DNA of 51,729 bases from an uncultured Prevotellaceae bacterium (GCA_900314215.1 OMUK01000052.1:1-51729), one strand, 5' to 3'. Counted from the first letter of the stretch, positions 17,948 to 26,507 are shown. Translations and numbers: made by a program. The notes: generated by a model from the sequence alone, not told the origin.

Positions 17948-18865
17948 GTGAGGGCCATCGACGACATTGAGCAAGTGCGAGGCCGCTACAGCGTGTATCT
18001 GCAGGTCGAGAAGGGCCTCTCAAGCAACACGGCCGCCAGCTATGGCGACGATGTGGACAAACTCGTGAACTACATGGCCGACGCCGGCAAACCCGTGGAG
18101 CGTGCCAGCATCGACGACCTGGAGACCTTCATCGCCACGCTGCACGACCTGGGCATCTCGCCCCGGTCGACTGCCCGCATCATCTCGGGCATCAAGAGCT
18201 TCTACAAGTTTCTGCGCATCGAGGGCTACATCGACCAGGACCCCACCCAGCTGCTCGCCTCTCCCAAGATGGGACGGCACCTGCCCGAGGTGCTCACCGT
18301 CGACGAGATCGACCGCATGATCGCCTGCATCGACATGAGCGCGCCGCAAGGCCAGCGCAACCGGGCCATCATCGAGACCATGTATGGCTGCGGCCTGCGC
18401 GTGTCGGAACTGGTGGGACTCAAGATTTCCAATATCTATGCCCACGAGGGCTACATCATCGTCGAGGGCAAGGGCAGCAAGCAGCGCATCGTGCCCATCG
18501 ACGACATCGCGCTCAAGCAAATCGACCTATACATGAAGAACACACGCAGCAACCAGGTGGTGAAGCGCGGCGACGACGACATCCTCTTCCTCAACCGCCG
18601 CGGCGGCCACATGTCGCGCGTGATGGTGTTCTATATCATCAAGGAGTTGTGTGAGCTGGCGGGAATTCGCAAGAAGGTGAGCCCGCACACGCTGCGGCAC
18701 TCCTTTGCCACCCACCTGCTCGAGGGCGGGGCCAACCTGCGCGCCATACAGCAAATGCTGGGGCACGAGAGCATCACCACCACCGAGATCTATGTGCACA
18801 TCGACCGCAGCCACCTGCGCCAGGAAATCATGCAGCACCATCCCCGCAACCGGCAGCAACGCTGA
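17948..18865 (+). CDS. xerD: Site-specific tyrosine recombinase XerD
   Basis: A 305-residue recombinase that with XerC resolves chromosome dimers at dif near the terminus. The N-terminal SAM-like core-binding domain spans about 5-105 and the catalytic domain 110-295. All active-site residues align to the known XerD set: R151 (CGLRVSEL), K175 (GKGSKQR), H247 and R250 (HTLRHSFATHL), H273 (LGHESI) and the nucleophile Y282 (EIYVH). The start is a GTG at 17948, 4 bp after the upstream stop; no better ATG exists near the N-terminal domain. The chromosomal housekeeping context and exact XerD length argue against an integrase of a mobile element. It is convergent with the seven-gene minus-strand module. 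Confidence 0.92.
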   Translation: MRAIDDIEQVRGRYSVYLQVEKGLSSNTAASYGDDVDKLVNYMADAGKPVERASIDDLETFIATLHDLGISPRSTARIISGIKSFYKFLRIEGYIDQDPTQLLASPKMGRHLPEVLTVDEIDRMIACIDMSAPQGQRNRAIIETMYGCGLRVSELVGLKISNIYAHEGYIIVEGKGSKQRIVPIDDIALKQIDLYMKNTRSNQVVKRGDDDILFLNRRGGHMSRVMVFYIIKELCELAGIRKKVSPHTLRHSFATHLLEGGANLRAIQQMLGHESITTTEIYVHIDRSHLRQEIMQHHPRNRQQR

Positions 18866-18870
18866 ATCAC

Positions 18871-19509
18871 TTACTTGCCCATGATCGTTGCAATGATGGC
18901 GATGGCGAGAATGATGAGAATGATGGTGGTGCAGCTGCAGCCATAGGTGCGAATGCGGGGCTCCTGGCCGTTGTGCGTCTCTTTGTACTCATCGATCATC
19001 TCTTTCATCACCTGGTCGTCCTCGTAGTTGCGGCGCAAGCCCGAGGGCAGGTCGTTGTTGTGCGGGATGAGTATCTCGCGGGGGCCGCCGCCGTTGTAGG
19101 GGCCCACGATGTGGTTTTGCTCCAGCTCGTGGATGATGTGCTGGGCACGCTCGATGGGGATGTGGAAATACTCGGCCAGCTTAGGGGCCGAGACGGCGTT
19201 GCAGGTGCGCAAGTAGTCGATCACCTCGTCGTAGAGCGGGTCGTGCTCCTGCCCCGTGATTTGGGCTATCGAGGGCTGGCCAGGGGCCGCAGTCTCGCCA
19301 TGAAATGGCGGCGGGGTCTCCATCTCGGGCCCGGGGGCAGGCGGCTGCTCGCTGTCGTGGGGCAACGGAATATAGGCATAATCCCCGTCGATTGTCAACA
19401 CCGACTGGCACTGGGGGCACACCACTTTGTTGCCCATCGCGGGCAGGGCCGTGTCGTCGATTTTCAGCTCATAGCCGCACTTGGGGCAAGTATATTTCTT
19501 CATAGCCAT
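18871..19509 (-). CDS. Zinc-ribbon / FtsK-gamma-like winged-helix protein with C-terminal membrane helix
   Basis: A 212-residue protein with an unusual order of parts: an N-terminal zinc ribbon (C8-x2-C11 and C31-x2-C34), a Pro-rich linker (about 50-85), a winged-helix domain at 89-149, a polar segment, and a single hydrophobic helix at about 193-210 at the very C-terminus, giving a tail-anchored protein facing the cytosol. The winged helix reads DPLYDEVIDYL...HIPIERAQHIIHELE...IVGP...PREIL, closely matching the DNA-reading gamma domain of FtsK (DPLYDEA..., R.GYNRAARL...E..GIVGP, PREVL). Two of the polar recognition-helix residues of FtsK are changed. It is the last gene of the minus-strand seven-gene module, 15 bp after the previous gene. 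Its role is unknown; a DNA- or protein-binding adaptor at the membrane is my inference. Confidence 0.78.
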   Translation of the reverse strand: MAMKKYTCPKCGYELKIDDTALPAMGNKVVCPQCQSVLTIDGDYAYIPLPHDSEQPPAPGPEMETPPPFHGETAAPGQPSIAQITGQEHDPLYDEVIDYLRTCNAVSAPKLAEYFHIPIERAQHIIHELEQNHIVGPYNGGGPREILIPHNNDLPSGLRRNYEDDQVMKEMIDEYKETHNGQEPRIRTYGCSCTTIILIILAIAIIATIMGK

Positions 19510-19524
19510 AGCAATTCAGTTTTT

Positions 19525-20058
19525 TTAAGCAAAGACATTACCCATGAGAAAATAAATCAAAAGCAATATCACCGTGATGAGAGCGGCGTAGCCCAAGCAC
19601 CCCCAGTAGGACATGGAGTGCAGCTGCGGCATCTTGCCCCACGCCTTGGGGGCTAATGGCTGCCGAGGCCGTTGTGGCTGCTGCGCGCGCCAGGGTTGAG
19701 GCCGCGGGGCAGCAGGGCGTGCATATTGCGGCCGTTGCGGGGGCTGCGATGCACGGGGCTGGGAGGTGGAACGGCTTGCGGCAGCGGGGCGAGAAGCCGA
19801 CGGCAATGGAGGCGGCAGTGGAGGCGGCACAAACGAGATGGGCTGCTTGCGCGGCTTGGGCTGGGCAGCCGAGGCCTGCGCGGCACGGCGGGCCTTGGGC
19901 AATGGCGGGGGCGTGTCGACGGCACCGTCGCCAGTGGCGGGTAAAGGCTCCTTAAACACCGTGAGGCAGCGAGGGCACACCACGTTGCCCTCCTGTCGGC
20001 GCAACTCCTGTGCCGAGATCTCGCTCACTTTTCCGCATTTAGGACACTTTACTTTCAT
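19525..20058 (-). CDS. Zinc-ribbon, proline-rich, tail-anchored protein
   Basis: A 177-residue protein with an N-terminal zinc ribbon (C5-x2-C8, C28-x2-C31; MJ0042/zinc-ribbon type). A long Pro/Ala/Arg/Gln-rich disordered linker covers about 36-142, and one C-terminal membrane helix covers about 153-172, ending five residues later. It shares its architecture with the downstream gene's product but lacks the winged helix. The zinc ribbon should lie in the cytosol on a flexible tether from the membrane. It is separated by 26 bp from the upstream gene and 15 bp from the downstream gene, so it belongs to the seven-gene operon. No enzymatic motif is visible. The role is unknown; a tether or adaptor is inferred. 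Confidence 0.75.
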   Translation of the reverse strand: MKVKCPKCGKVSEISAQELRRQEGNVVCPRCLTVFKEPLPATGDGAVDTPPPLPKARRAAQASAAQPKPRKQPISFVPPPLPPPLPSASRPAAASRSTSQPRASQPPQRPQYARPAAPRPQPWRAQQPQRPRQPLAPKAWGKMPQLHSMSYWGCLGYAALITVILLLIYFLMGNVFA

Positions 20059-20084
20059 ATCACTTCCTCTGCTAATGATGTGCG

Positions 20085-20939
20085 TTATGCCTCGTAGTGT
20101 ATTCTGGCTTGCTTCACGATGCGCCAGCGGCCGTTTTCGAGCGCGGCCAGGCCGGCGGTGTCGGTGATGATGCGGTGCATGCCGCTCGAAATCTGAATGT
20201 TGTCGCCCGTGCAGGCACGCGTCAAGTTCTCGGTGGGCATCATCAGGGCCAGGCGGTTCACCTCGTCGTCGTCGATGACGATAAAGTTGCCCGTGGCGCC
20301 ATCGGTCGTGGTGAGCTGGAAGATGCTGTTGCCACGCTCAAAATGGGCCGAGGCGGCCATGAAGTAGCCACGGTCGTCGGGGCGGGTGAGATACAGCGTC
20401 GTGGGCTCGCTGCGCTTGGGCTTGGGCGCTGCCGAGGCCTTGTGCTGGAGCGGCTCGGTGCGGGAATGCTGGTGCTCGCGCGTGCTGGGCGTGCGCTCGG
20501 CGTCGGCCAGGCGCTGCTCCACGATGCGCAGAGCGCTCTCAATCTCCTCGCTGCGCTTCTGGAAGGCCGTCTTCAAGGCATTGAGCTCGTCCTTGCTGGC
20601 GCGGCGGGCATTGGCGGCGTCTTTCTTGGCGATAAAGGCCACAATCACGCCCAGGGCACCTATCACAAGCAACACCACATTGATAATGAGCTGCACTGTG
20701 CCGCCGCCATTGGTGCTCTCGGGCTGCGGCTGGGCAGCAGGCTGTGGCTGAGCCTGAGGCTCCTGCATCTGGTTGATGGTGGCATTCTCGGCGCTGTTGA
20801 TGTCGACAGCCGACGCTTCGGCCACCTGCGGTGCAGCCGATGCCTCGGTCGAGGCGGCCGTCGCGCTGTTTTCACTTTGCTGTGCCATGGCGGTGGTCAA
20901 TGCCAGGGCGCACATGGCTATCATCAGTAACTTTTTCAT
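20085..20939 (-). CDS. Signal-anchored coiled-coil protein with cytosolic C-terminal domain
   Basis: A 284-residue protein of unknown family. Residues 1-19 form a signal peptide ending A-M-A. A Gln/Pro/Ala-rich extracytoplasmic stretch covers 20-80, one membrane helix lies at about 82-104, a charged Ala/Glu/Lys-rich helix likely to form a coiled coil covers about 108-148, a linker follows, and a compact domain covers 178-284 (TTLYLTRPDDRGYF...NFIVIDDDEVNRLAL...). Basic residues right after the helix place the coiled coil and C-terminal domain in the cytosol. It is 34 bp after the Hsp70/actin-like gene and 26 bp before the zinc-ribbon gene, so it is part of the same operon. It is a natural candidate for linking the cytosolic NTPases to the membrane, but that is inference. 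Confidence 0.75.
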   Translation of the reverse strand: MKKLLMIAMCALALTTAMAQQSENSATAASTEASAAPQVAEASAVDINSAENATINQMQEPQAQPQPAAQPQPESTNGGGTVQLIINVVLLVIGALGVIVAFIAKKDAANARRASKDELNALKTAFQKRSEEIESALRIVEQRLADAERTPSTREHQHSRTEPLQHKASAAPKPKRSEPTTLYLTRPDDRGYFMAASAHFERGNSIFQLTTTDGATGNFIVIDDDEVNRLALMMPTENLTRACTGDNIQISSGMHRIITDTAGLAALENGRWRIVKQARIHYEA

Positions 20940-20973
20940 CGCTTGAATATAAAGTTTACGATAAGCTTAGATA

Positions 20974-23900
20974 CTATATTTTAGATATCACCTCGTTGCA
21001 CAAGTTCTTGAGCAGGTTGTACCTGATGATGCCTATCACGGGGTAGAAGAAAGGCACATCCTCGATCACGGCGTTGTCCTCGTAGCGGCCCATCAAGTAG
21101 CTGTTGATGCCAGCAATGAGGTAGTTGGGGATGTTCTCGCCCACCACCTGCTTGAAGAGGGTGAACACCTTGGGGTCGACGCCGAAGTCGTCGCGCGTCA
21201 CCGGGTCGCACAGGTCGATGAAGAACTGGTTGAACTCGCGCACCTTCTCGACCAGCGCATTGCGGGTGTCGGGGTTGTTGACGTCGCTCATGGTCATCTG
21301 CTCCTTGTCGATCATCGAGTAGCAATATTTCATGGCGTTCACGTTGCGTGGGCGCATCATGTCGATGAGCGACTGCATCTCGGGGGTCGAACTGGTGTCG
21401 AGGCGCTGGTTCTCGAGGCGTATGCCGCCGCGGCAGGTCACTTGCTTGGGGAAGTCCTTCTCAATCTTGATGGTGAACCGCTCGGTGTACTGCTCGCCAA
21501 ACACGCGCTCGAGCACACGCTGGGTCAACTCGTTGATTTGCTCCAGGCTGCCCAGTATATTCAATATCTTGCTACCCGTGCCCGAGAAGTAGATTTGCTT
21601 GGGCTTCACATAGTTGCGATGCTTCATCGAGCAGGCAATGTAGTAGATGAGCGCCGTGTAGAAGTACATGAATATGAGCTTGCGCTGGTCGTCGTTGCGC
21701 AGCAGGCTGTTGTAGCTGTAGAGGCTCAAGTCCATCTTGGGCATGTTGCGCAACTGCTCCACATTCTCGATCGAGAAGAGGAAGGCGTTGATGTCCTCGC
21801 TGCGCTTGCCGGCCATGATGGTGTGCATGATGCTGTTGAGGTAGGTCACATCGGGGTTGCGGTCGACGAGCTTGCGGAAGTACTCGGTGTAGTGCTTGAG
21901 CAGCGGGTTGTTGTCGGCATCGTTGCTGGTGAAGGCGTCGCCAAAGATGGCATCGCCGGCAAAGCGGAACGAGGAGATGGCCACAGGCACGGTCTTCTGC
22001 TGGTCGGGGCTGGTCTGGTATATCACCGTGTCGCTGGTGCCGCCGCCTATGTCGATCGAGACGTAGCTGCTGCCGGCCACATCGGCGCTGCGATAGTAGA
22101 ATGCCGGGGCTATCGACTCGGGATACACGTGCAGGTTGCTGGCGATGTCGCCGCCTATATAGGTGTTGTAGAGGTCCTCCCAAGCCGTGGCCAGCTTGCC
22201 GCGGTCGCCGCCGCCCATGCTCACGGGGTAGAAGTAGACGAGTCGCACCTTCTCCAAGTCGGCATTCTCCAGGAGTGCCTTGGCCTTGATGAGCATCACG
22301 AGCTCGCGCAGGAATTCCTTGGAAAGGGCGTTGTCGCCGCGCCACTTGAGATTGGTGGTCACGTCGTAGCCGTCGAAGTACTGCCGCTCATAGAGGAAGG
22401 GGATGTTGACGTCGCTGAAGAGGGTGTGGCCGCCCTGGCTGTTGGCATTGCTGGCTAGGGCGCTGCGCAGCGGGAAGCCATACACGTCGTCGATGTCGCG
22501 GGGCAGGAACTCGATGCGCTGCAGCTGCTCGGCGATGAGCAGCGAGTCCTTCTTGAGCAGCGAGGCGATGAGCACTTGCTCCTTGCCGTCGGCAAAGGTG
22601 AGGGGCTGCGACTCCTGGCCGCGCTCGGCCCACTCCACATGGCTATTGGTCGTGCCAAAGTCGACGGCAAAGATGAGCTCCTTGTTGCTCGGCACATAGG
22701 GCTTCCACATGGGCACGATGATGCCCGTGAAGGTGCCCGCGTCGTTGTTGACGGTAGCCTCCACATAGTCGAAGCTGCCTTGCACGTCGTAGTAGCTGGT
22801 CTTGTAGCTGGCGCGGGTGCGGTCTTTCACCGTCACAGCCAGGTCGCTGGTGTCCATGCCGTCATTGAGGAAGCGCAAGGTGCCGCCGCCGTCGAGGATA
22901 TAGGTGAAGAGCTGCACCTTGTAGCTGTCGGCGCGATTGGTGCGCACAAAGGGGAAGATGGCTATCGAGAGCTGCACGCCCTGAATGATGCGGCCGGTGC
23001 CCACTTGCTCGTCGAAGGTCCACGCCGCGTCGTCGATGGGAGCATAGGTGCGGCTGAGCTCGATGTAGCGCTTCTTGACCGGGATGCGCAGTGTCACGGT
23101 CACGGTGCCGTCGCCCACCTCCACGATGTCGATCATGTTGCGTCCCTGGATGTGGCCCTTCAAGTCGTCGGCATTGAAATACTTGAAGAACTCGGGCTTG
23201 AGGGGCAACAGGTAGCTGCTGTTGCTGCCATAGTTGCTGCGCACGATGTTGCCGTCGAAGTAGTGGTCGCTGTCGATGGCGCCGCCCAGGCGTATGATGT
23301 CGGGGGTGAAGAAGTCGGCAGTGGTGAGGAAGGGATATTGTATGGCGGTGTCGGGCAGGCGGCGCAGGTCGAGTGGCATGTCGTGGCTATAGACCTGAGT
23401 GGCGCTGTCCCACTCACGGTTCACATAGGTGTAGTGGTCGATAGCCCCGTTGAAGTTGTTGCGCAGCACCAGTGGCAGCACCTCGCCAGGCGCCTGCTCG
23501 CGGGTGGGGCGTATCACAAAGTCGCTGTCGGCTACCATGCTGCGTATGTCGGCGGCCTTCTTGTGGTAGAGGGGCGCGTCGAGCACGCTCACGGCATCCT
23601 CGCCGGCAAAGGGGGTGAACTGCTGGTCGAGCTGGCGGCGCACCAGGCCCTCGCGGTCGGCTTGCAGGGCCACGGGATTGGGCAGCACTTGCAAGATGCG
23701 CTGGTAGAGCTGCGGCTTGTTGCGCTCGATGAAGCCTAGATTCCTGGTCATGTAGCTATACACGCCGCCCAGCGAGCGTCGCAGGCTGGTATAGGCATTG
23801 AAGAGCAGGAACATGTAGTACACAAAGTCGTCGTCGCGCTCCCACAGGTCGCGGGTGGTGGAGAAGAGTTTCACGTTGGGTTCCACATTCACGCTCTCGA

Positions 23901-24423
23901 TGGTGGTAACGCTGGGCGCTGCCATGGTGAACGACGAGGGCGACGTGGCGCCTATCACCTGGTCGTGGAGCATGACGATATACCAGTCGCTGAGCTGGGC
24001 GAAGTTGTATACCTTGTCGCTCTGCAAGAAGAGCTCGAGCGTCTCGCCGTAGAGGCGGTGCTGCGGGTCGCTCTTGAGCTGCTCGATCTGGGCGGCGCGA
24101 TTCCAGCGCACGATGTGCAGCTGGTCGCGGTGGTTCTCATATTCAAAGAAGATTTGCGCCACGTCGAGGGCATTGCTCACCATGATGAGCTCGCTCACGA
24201 TGCCCGTCATGCGCTGGCTGCCGGGCTGCAAGTGCTCGAAGGCATTCTTCACCAGGTCGAGCTGGGCAAATGGGCTGGGAATGGCAGTGCGCGGGTTGCG
24301 CGACATGCCGCCGTTGGGGTCGTGGATTTGGCGTATGTCGTCGTCCTGATAGGGCTCAACGGGTATCCAGTCCTCGGCGCTGGTCTTGGTGGTCTTATTG
24401 TTGTAGGATAAAATGTTGCTCAT
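20974..24423 (-). CDS. Giant Hsp70/actin-fold ATPase with long novel N-terminal region
   Basis: A 1149-residue protein, about twice the size of DnaK or any bacterial actin. The C-terminal half has the actin/Hsp70 nucleotide site in order: phosphate-1 FAVDFGTTNSH at 585-595, a connecting helix YPESIAPAFYY at 767-777, phosphate-2 VSIDIGGGTSDT at 788-799, and the adenosine loop YFSGTGSKIL at 945-954. Key Asp, Gly and Thr residues are kept, so ATP binding is expected. Residues 1-580 match no family I know; they look globular, mixed alpha/beta, without signal peptide or membrane helix. There is no DnaK-type substrate domain or EEVD-like tail. The gene sits 58 bp after a tubulin-like gene and 34 bp before a membrane coiled-coil gene in one operon. 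The product is likely cytosolic. Confidence 0.85.
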   Translation of the reverse strand: MSNILSYNNKTTKTSAEDWIPVEPYQDDDIRQIHDPNGGMSRNPRTAIPSPFAQLDLVKNAFEHLQPGSQRMTGIVSELIMVSNALDVAQIFFEYENHRDQLHIVRWNRAAQIEQLKSDPQHRLYGETLELFLQSDKVYNFAQLSDWYIVMLHDQVIGATSPSSFTMAAPSVTTIESVNVEPNVKLFSTTRDLWERDDDFVYYMFLLFNAYTSLRRSLGGVYSYMTRNLGFIERNKPQLYQRILQVLPNPVALQADREGLVRRQLDQQFTPFAGEDAVSVLDAPLYHKKAADIRSMVADSDFVIRPTREQAPGEVLPLVLRNNFNGAIDHYTYVNREWDSATQVYSHDMPLDLRRLPDTAIQYPFLTTADFFTPDIIRLGGAIDSDHYFDGNIVRSNYGSNSSYLLPLKPEFFKYFNADDLKGHIQGRNMIDIVEVGDGTVTVTLRIPVKKRYIELSRTYAPIDDAAWTFDEQVGTGRIIQGVQLSIAIFPFVRTNRADSYKVQLFTYILDGGGTLRFLNDGMDTSDLAVTVKDRTRASYKTSYYDVQGSFDYVEATVNNDAGTFTGIIVPMWKPYVPSNKELIFAVDFGTTNSHVEWAERGQESQPLTFADGKEQVLIASLLKKDSLLIAEQLQRIEFLPRDIDDVYGFPLRSALASNANSQGGHTLFSDVNIPFLYERQYFDGYDVTTNLKWRGDNALSKEFLRELVMLIKAKALLENADLEKVRLVYFYPVSMGGGDRGKLATAWEDLYNTYIGGDIASNLHVYPESIAPAFYYRSADVAGSSYVSIDIGGGTSDTVIYQTSPDQQKTVPVAISSFRFAGDAIFGDAFTSNDADNNPLLKHYTEYFRKLVDRNPDVTYLNSIMHTIMAGKRSEDINAFLFSIENVEQLRNMPKMDLSLYSYNSLLRNDDQRKLIFMYFYTALIYYIACSMKHRNYVKPKQIYFSGTGSKILNILGSLEQINELTQRVLERVFGEQYTERFTIKIEKDFPKQVTCRGGIRLENQRLDTSSTPEMQSLIDMMRPRNVNAMKYCYSMIDKEQMTMSDVNNPDTRNALVEKVREFNQFFIDLCDPVTRDDFGVDPKVFTLFKQVVGENIPNYLIAGINSYLMGRYEDNAVIEDVPFFYPVIGIIRYNLLKNLCNEVISKI

Positions 24424-24481
24424 GTGTGGTTGTTATGAATTGCTACGCTGCTAAGATAGCAGGCTTGATTACACATTTTCC

Positions 24482-26002
24482 TTAGTTGATATTCTCATAG
24501 CGCTCGTCGAGAATGTGGCCGGCGGCTTGGCCGAAGAGGTCGAGCAGCTTGTATTCCACCGTGCGGTCGGTATACTTCTTATTGTCGCGGCTCAGCTTGT
24601 TGAGCGTGGAATTGAAGGTATTGGCGTCGACCGTCTTGCGGCCGAAGAAGCCCTTCTTGGTGACCACGTTGTGGATGATGTTGGCAAAGCCGGTCTCGCC
24701 CACGTTGAAGAGCTCCACGTGGCGCAGATTGTTGTACATCTCGGTGAGCCACTCGGTGTAGTGGTCAAAGAAGGGGCCGGTGAGCGTGCGGTAGAATTGC
24801 GTGGCCACAAAGTCGCTCTTGATTTTGGGCTCATCTTGCGTGTAGCCCTGCCCTATCACGCTCTGGAAGGCGGTGCGCAGGTAGAGGTAGAGCATGTGGA
24901 ACTTCACCATGGGCTTGTAGATGAGGTGGCGGGTCTCCATGCCGAAGGTGGTGAAATCCACGTCGAGCACATCGCGCTCCAGTCCGTACTCATAGGCGCG
25001 GGTGGGCAGCATGCCGCCACCGGGGCCGTAGAACTGGCCATCGCCCATGCCGGCAAACTTGAGGGGAGCCATGGCGCCCACCAGCTCCACGAGGTGGGCC
25101 GGGTCGTGCTGGTCGCGCACGTTGCCGGGGTCGTAGTCGTAGGGTATCGAGGGCGTCTGGTCGCCTATGTAGAATATGCAGTTCACATTGCGGTCGTCGG
25201 GGCCCGTGAGGGTCTCGTTGTAGTATTGCAGAGCACTCTGGGTCTTGACCACAAAGTCGGCCTTGTCGATGCTCTTGCCCTGGCTGTTGTTGAGGCTGAA
25301 ATAGGGCAACACAGTGAGGCCGCCTATGGGGGCGTTGCGCAAGAAGTCCTTGTTGCTCACCTCCAGATTCTCGGCCTGGCGTATGTTCTTGACCAGTATG
25401 GGGAAGCCAGCCGCGCCGGTACCGCCAAAGATGCTGGAGATGAAGAAGATGCGGTCGCCCTCGTTAAACACGTTGGCAAAGGCCTTGAATTCCTCGCTGT
25501 CCTTGATCATGTTGAGGGCCACGCTGCCTATGTTGGGCGAGCCCACAAAGCCTATGTTCATCTTGTTCTCGAGCTGGTAGTCGGCAAAGAGGAGCGAGGT
25601 GAGCGCCTGGTTGGGCTCGTTCATGGTGTCGTAGCCTATGAAGTCGCGGAATTTGCGCTGGCCCACCGCCTCCATGTTGAAGACGAAGCTGTCGTTGATG
25701 TTGGTGCTGGTCATGCCCATGATCTCGCGCAAGGTCGAGATTTTGTTGGCAAAGAAGCCGTCGCCGTTCACGTTGCGGCCATAGAGCTTCTCGCGCACGA
25801 GGCAATACTCGGTGAGCATCTGCTCGGTGCGTTTCAGGTCCTCATTGCTCTTGTGGGGGTCGATGATGATGGGCACCATCTCAAAGTTTTGCAGGGGCCG
25901 GCCATCCTCGTCGACGGGCCTCACGCCGGCTGCCGAGAGCATGATGAGCGACTTGAGCACTCGCGAGCCCGTACCTCCTATTGCAAATATAAATAGCCTC
26001 AT
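24482..26002 (-). CDS. Tubulin/FtsZ-superfamily GTPase (Tubulin_2-like)
   Basis: A 506-residue cytosolic protein. The start MRLFIFAIGGTGSRVLKSL places a glycine-rich nucleotide loop at residues 7-16, and the segment ISSIFGGTGAAGFP at 188-201 corresponds to the tubulin signature loop T4 (GGGTGS/TG). The order and spacing of these two elements, with Rossmann-like strands between them (VPIIIDPH at 43-50), fit the 'tubulin-like' families distinct from cell-division FtsZ. It has no FtsZ C-terminal peptide and is longer than FtsZ cores. A C-terminal region of about 300 residues is family specific. It is 55 bp after a four-helix membrane protein gene and 58 bp before the actin-like ATPase gene. GTP binding is likely; polymerisation is possible but not shown by sequence. 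Confidence 0.82.
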   Translation of the reverse strand: MRLFIFAIGGTGSRVLKSLIMLSAAGVRPVDEDGRPLQNFEMVPIIIDPHKSNEDLKRTEQMLTEYCLVREKLYGRNVNGDGFFANKISTLREIMGMTSTNINDSFVFNMEAVGQRKFRDFIGYDTMNEPNQALTSLLFADYQLENKMNIGFVGSPNIGSVALNMIKDSEEFKAFANVFNEGDRIFFISSIFGGTGAAGFPILVKNIRQAENLEVSNKDFLRNAPIGGLTVLPYFSLNNSQGKSIDKADFVVKTQSALQYYNETLTGPDDRNVNCIFYIGDQTPSIPYDYDPGNVRDQHDPAHLVELVGAMAPLKFAGMGDGQFYGPGGGMLPTRAYEYGLERDVLDVDFTTFGMETRHLIYKPMVKFHMLYLYLRTAFQSVIGQGYTQDEPKIKSDFVATQFYRTLTGPFFDHYTEWLTEMYNNLRHVELFNVGETGFANIIHNVVTKKGFFGRKTVDANTFNSTLNKLSRDNKKYTDRTVEYKLLDLFGQAAGHILDERYENIN

Positions 26003-26057
26003 ATGATTGCTGATATATTTTGTGATTCAAGATTATGATTGTTGACAATGACCGTCG

Positions 26058-26507
26058 TTACTGCGGGATGGGCGTGTGGCGGCAATTGCTGCTCCACCAG
26101 CGCATCGAGAAGGATGCCACGGTGAAGAGGATGGCCTCGATAAGGATGTTGCTCAGCTCCAGGTTGATCATCTCGGCGCCGTGCTCCACGTCGTAGCTGT
26201 TGAATATCGCATTGTTGATGCAATAGCATATCACGGGAGTGACCACTGCCACAACGGCCAGCACAGCGAGCCAGTGATACCAGCGGTCAAATTTCACCGA
26301 GTTGATCACATAGTAGTAGATGGCTGCGCCGCCCCATGCCATGGCCACCATGACGAGGGTGATGGGCATGATCACGCCGCAATTCACCAGGTCCTCGCTG
26401 AAGCCGCCGCCCTGATAGAGCAAGCCGTAGTACACATTCTCCCTGAGCAGCACAAATAGCACCGTGACCACGATGCCCAGTATCAAGTATATGCCTTTTT
26501 TATCCAT
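26058..26507 (-). CDS. Four-helix integral membrane protein
   Basis: A 149-residue protein with four predicted membrane helices (about 6-22, 45-68, 77-97 and 117-134) and short loops; it starts MDKKGIYLIL. The longest loops are 23-44 and 98-116, the latter carrying acidic residues (DVEHGAE). I know no family for it. An overlapping frame at 25999-26229 is not coding. It lies 29 bp after the vWA-like lipoprotein gene and 55 bp before the tubulin-like gene. Its tight position between an extracytoplasmic lipoprotein and a cytosolic GTPase suggests it is the membrane-embedded link or assembly platform of the module, which is inference. Confidence 0.72.
   Translation of the reverse strand: MDKKGIYLILGIVVTVLFVLLRENVYYGLLYQGGGFSEDLVNCGVIMPITLVMVAMAWGGAAIYYYVINSVKFDRWYHWLAVLAVVAVVTPVICYCINNAIFNSYDVEHGAEMINLELSNILIEAILFTVASFSMRWWSSNCRHTPIPQ

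Noticed and set aside
17948-18865. Tyrosine recombinase as integrase of a mobile element
   Set aside because: Length, active-site spacing and pairing with a housekeeping RNA-modification gene match XerD; no attachment repeats or cargo are present.
25999-26229. 76-residue frame overlapping the four-helix membrane protein gene
   Set aside because: It lies in another frame of a gene with clear membrane helices; composition is His/Arg/Gln-rich.
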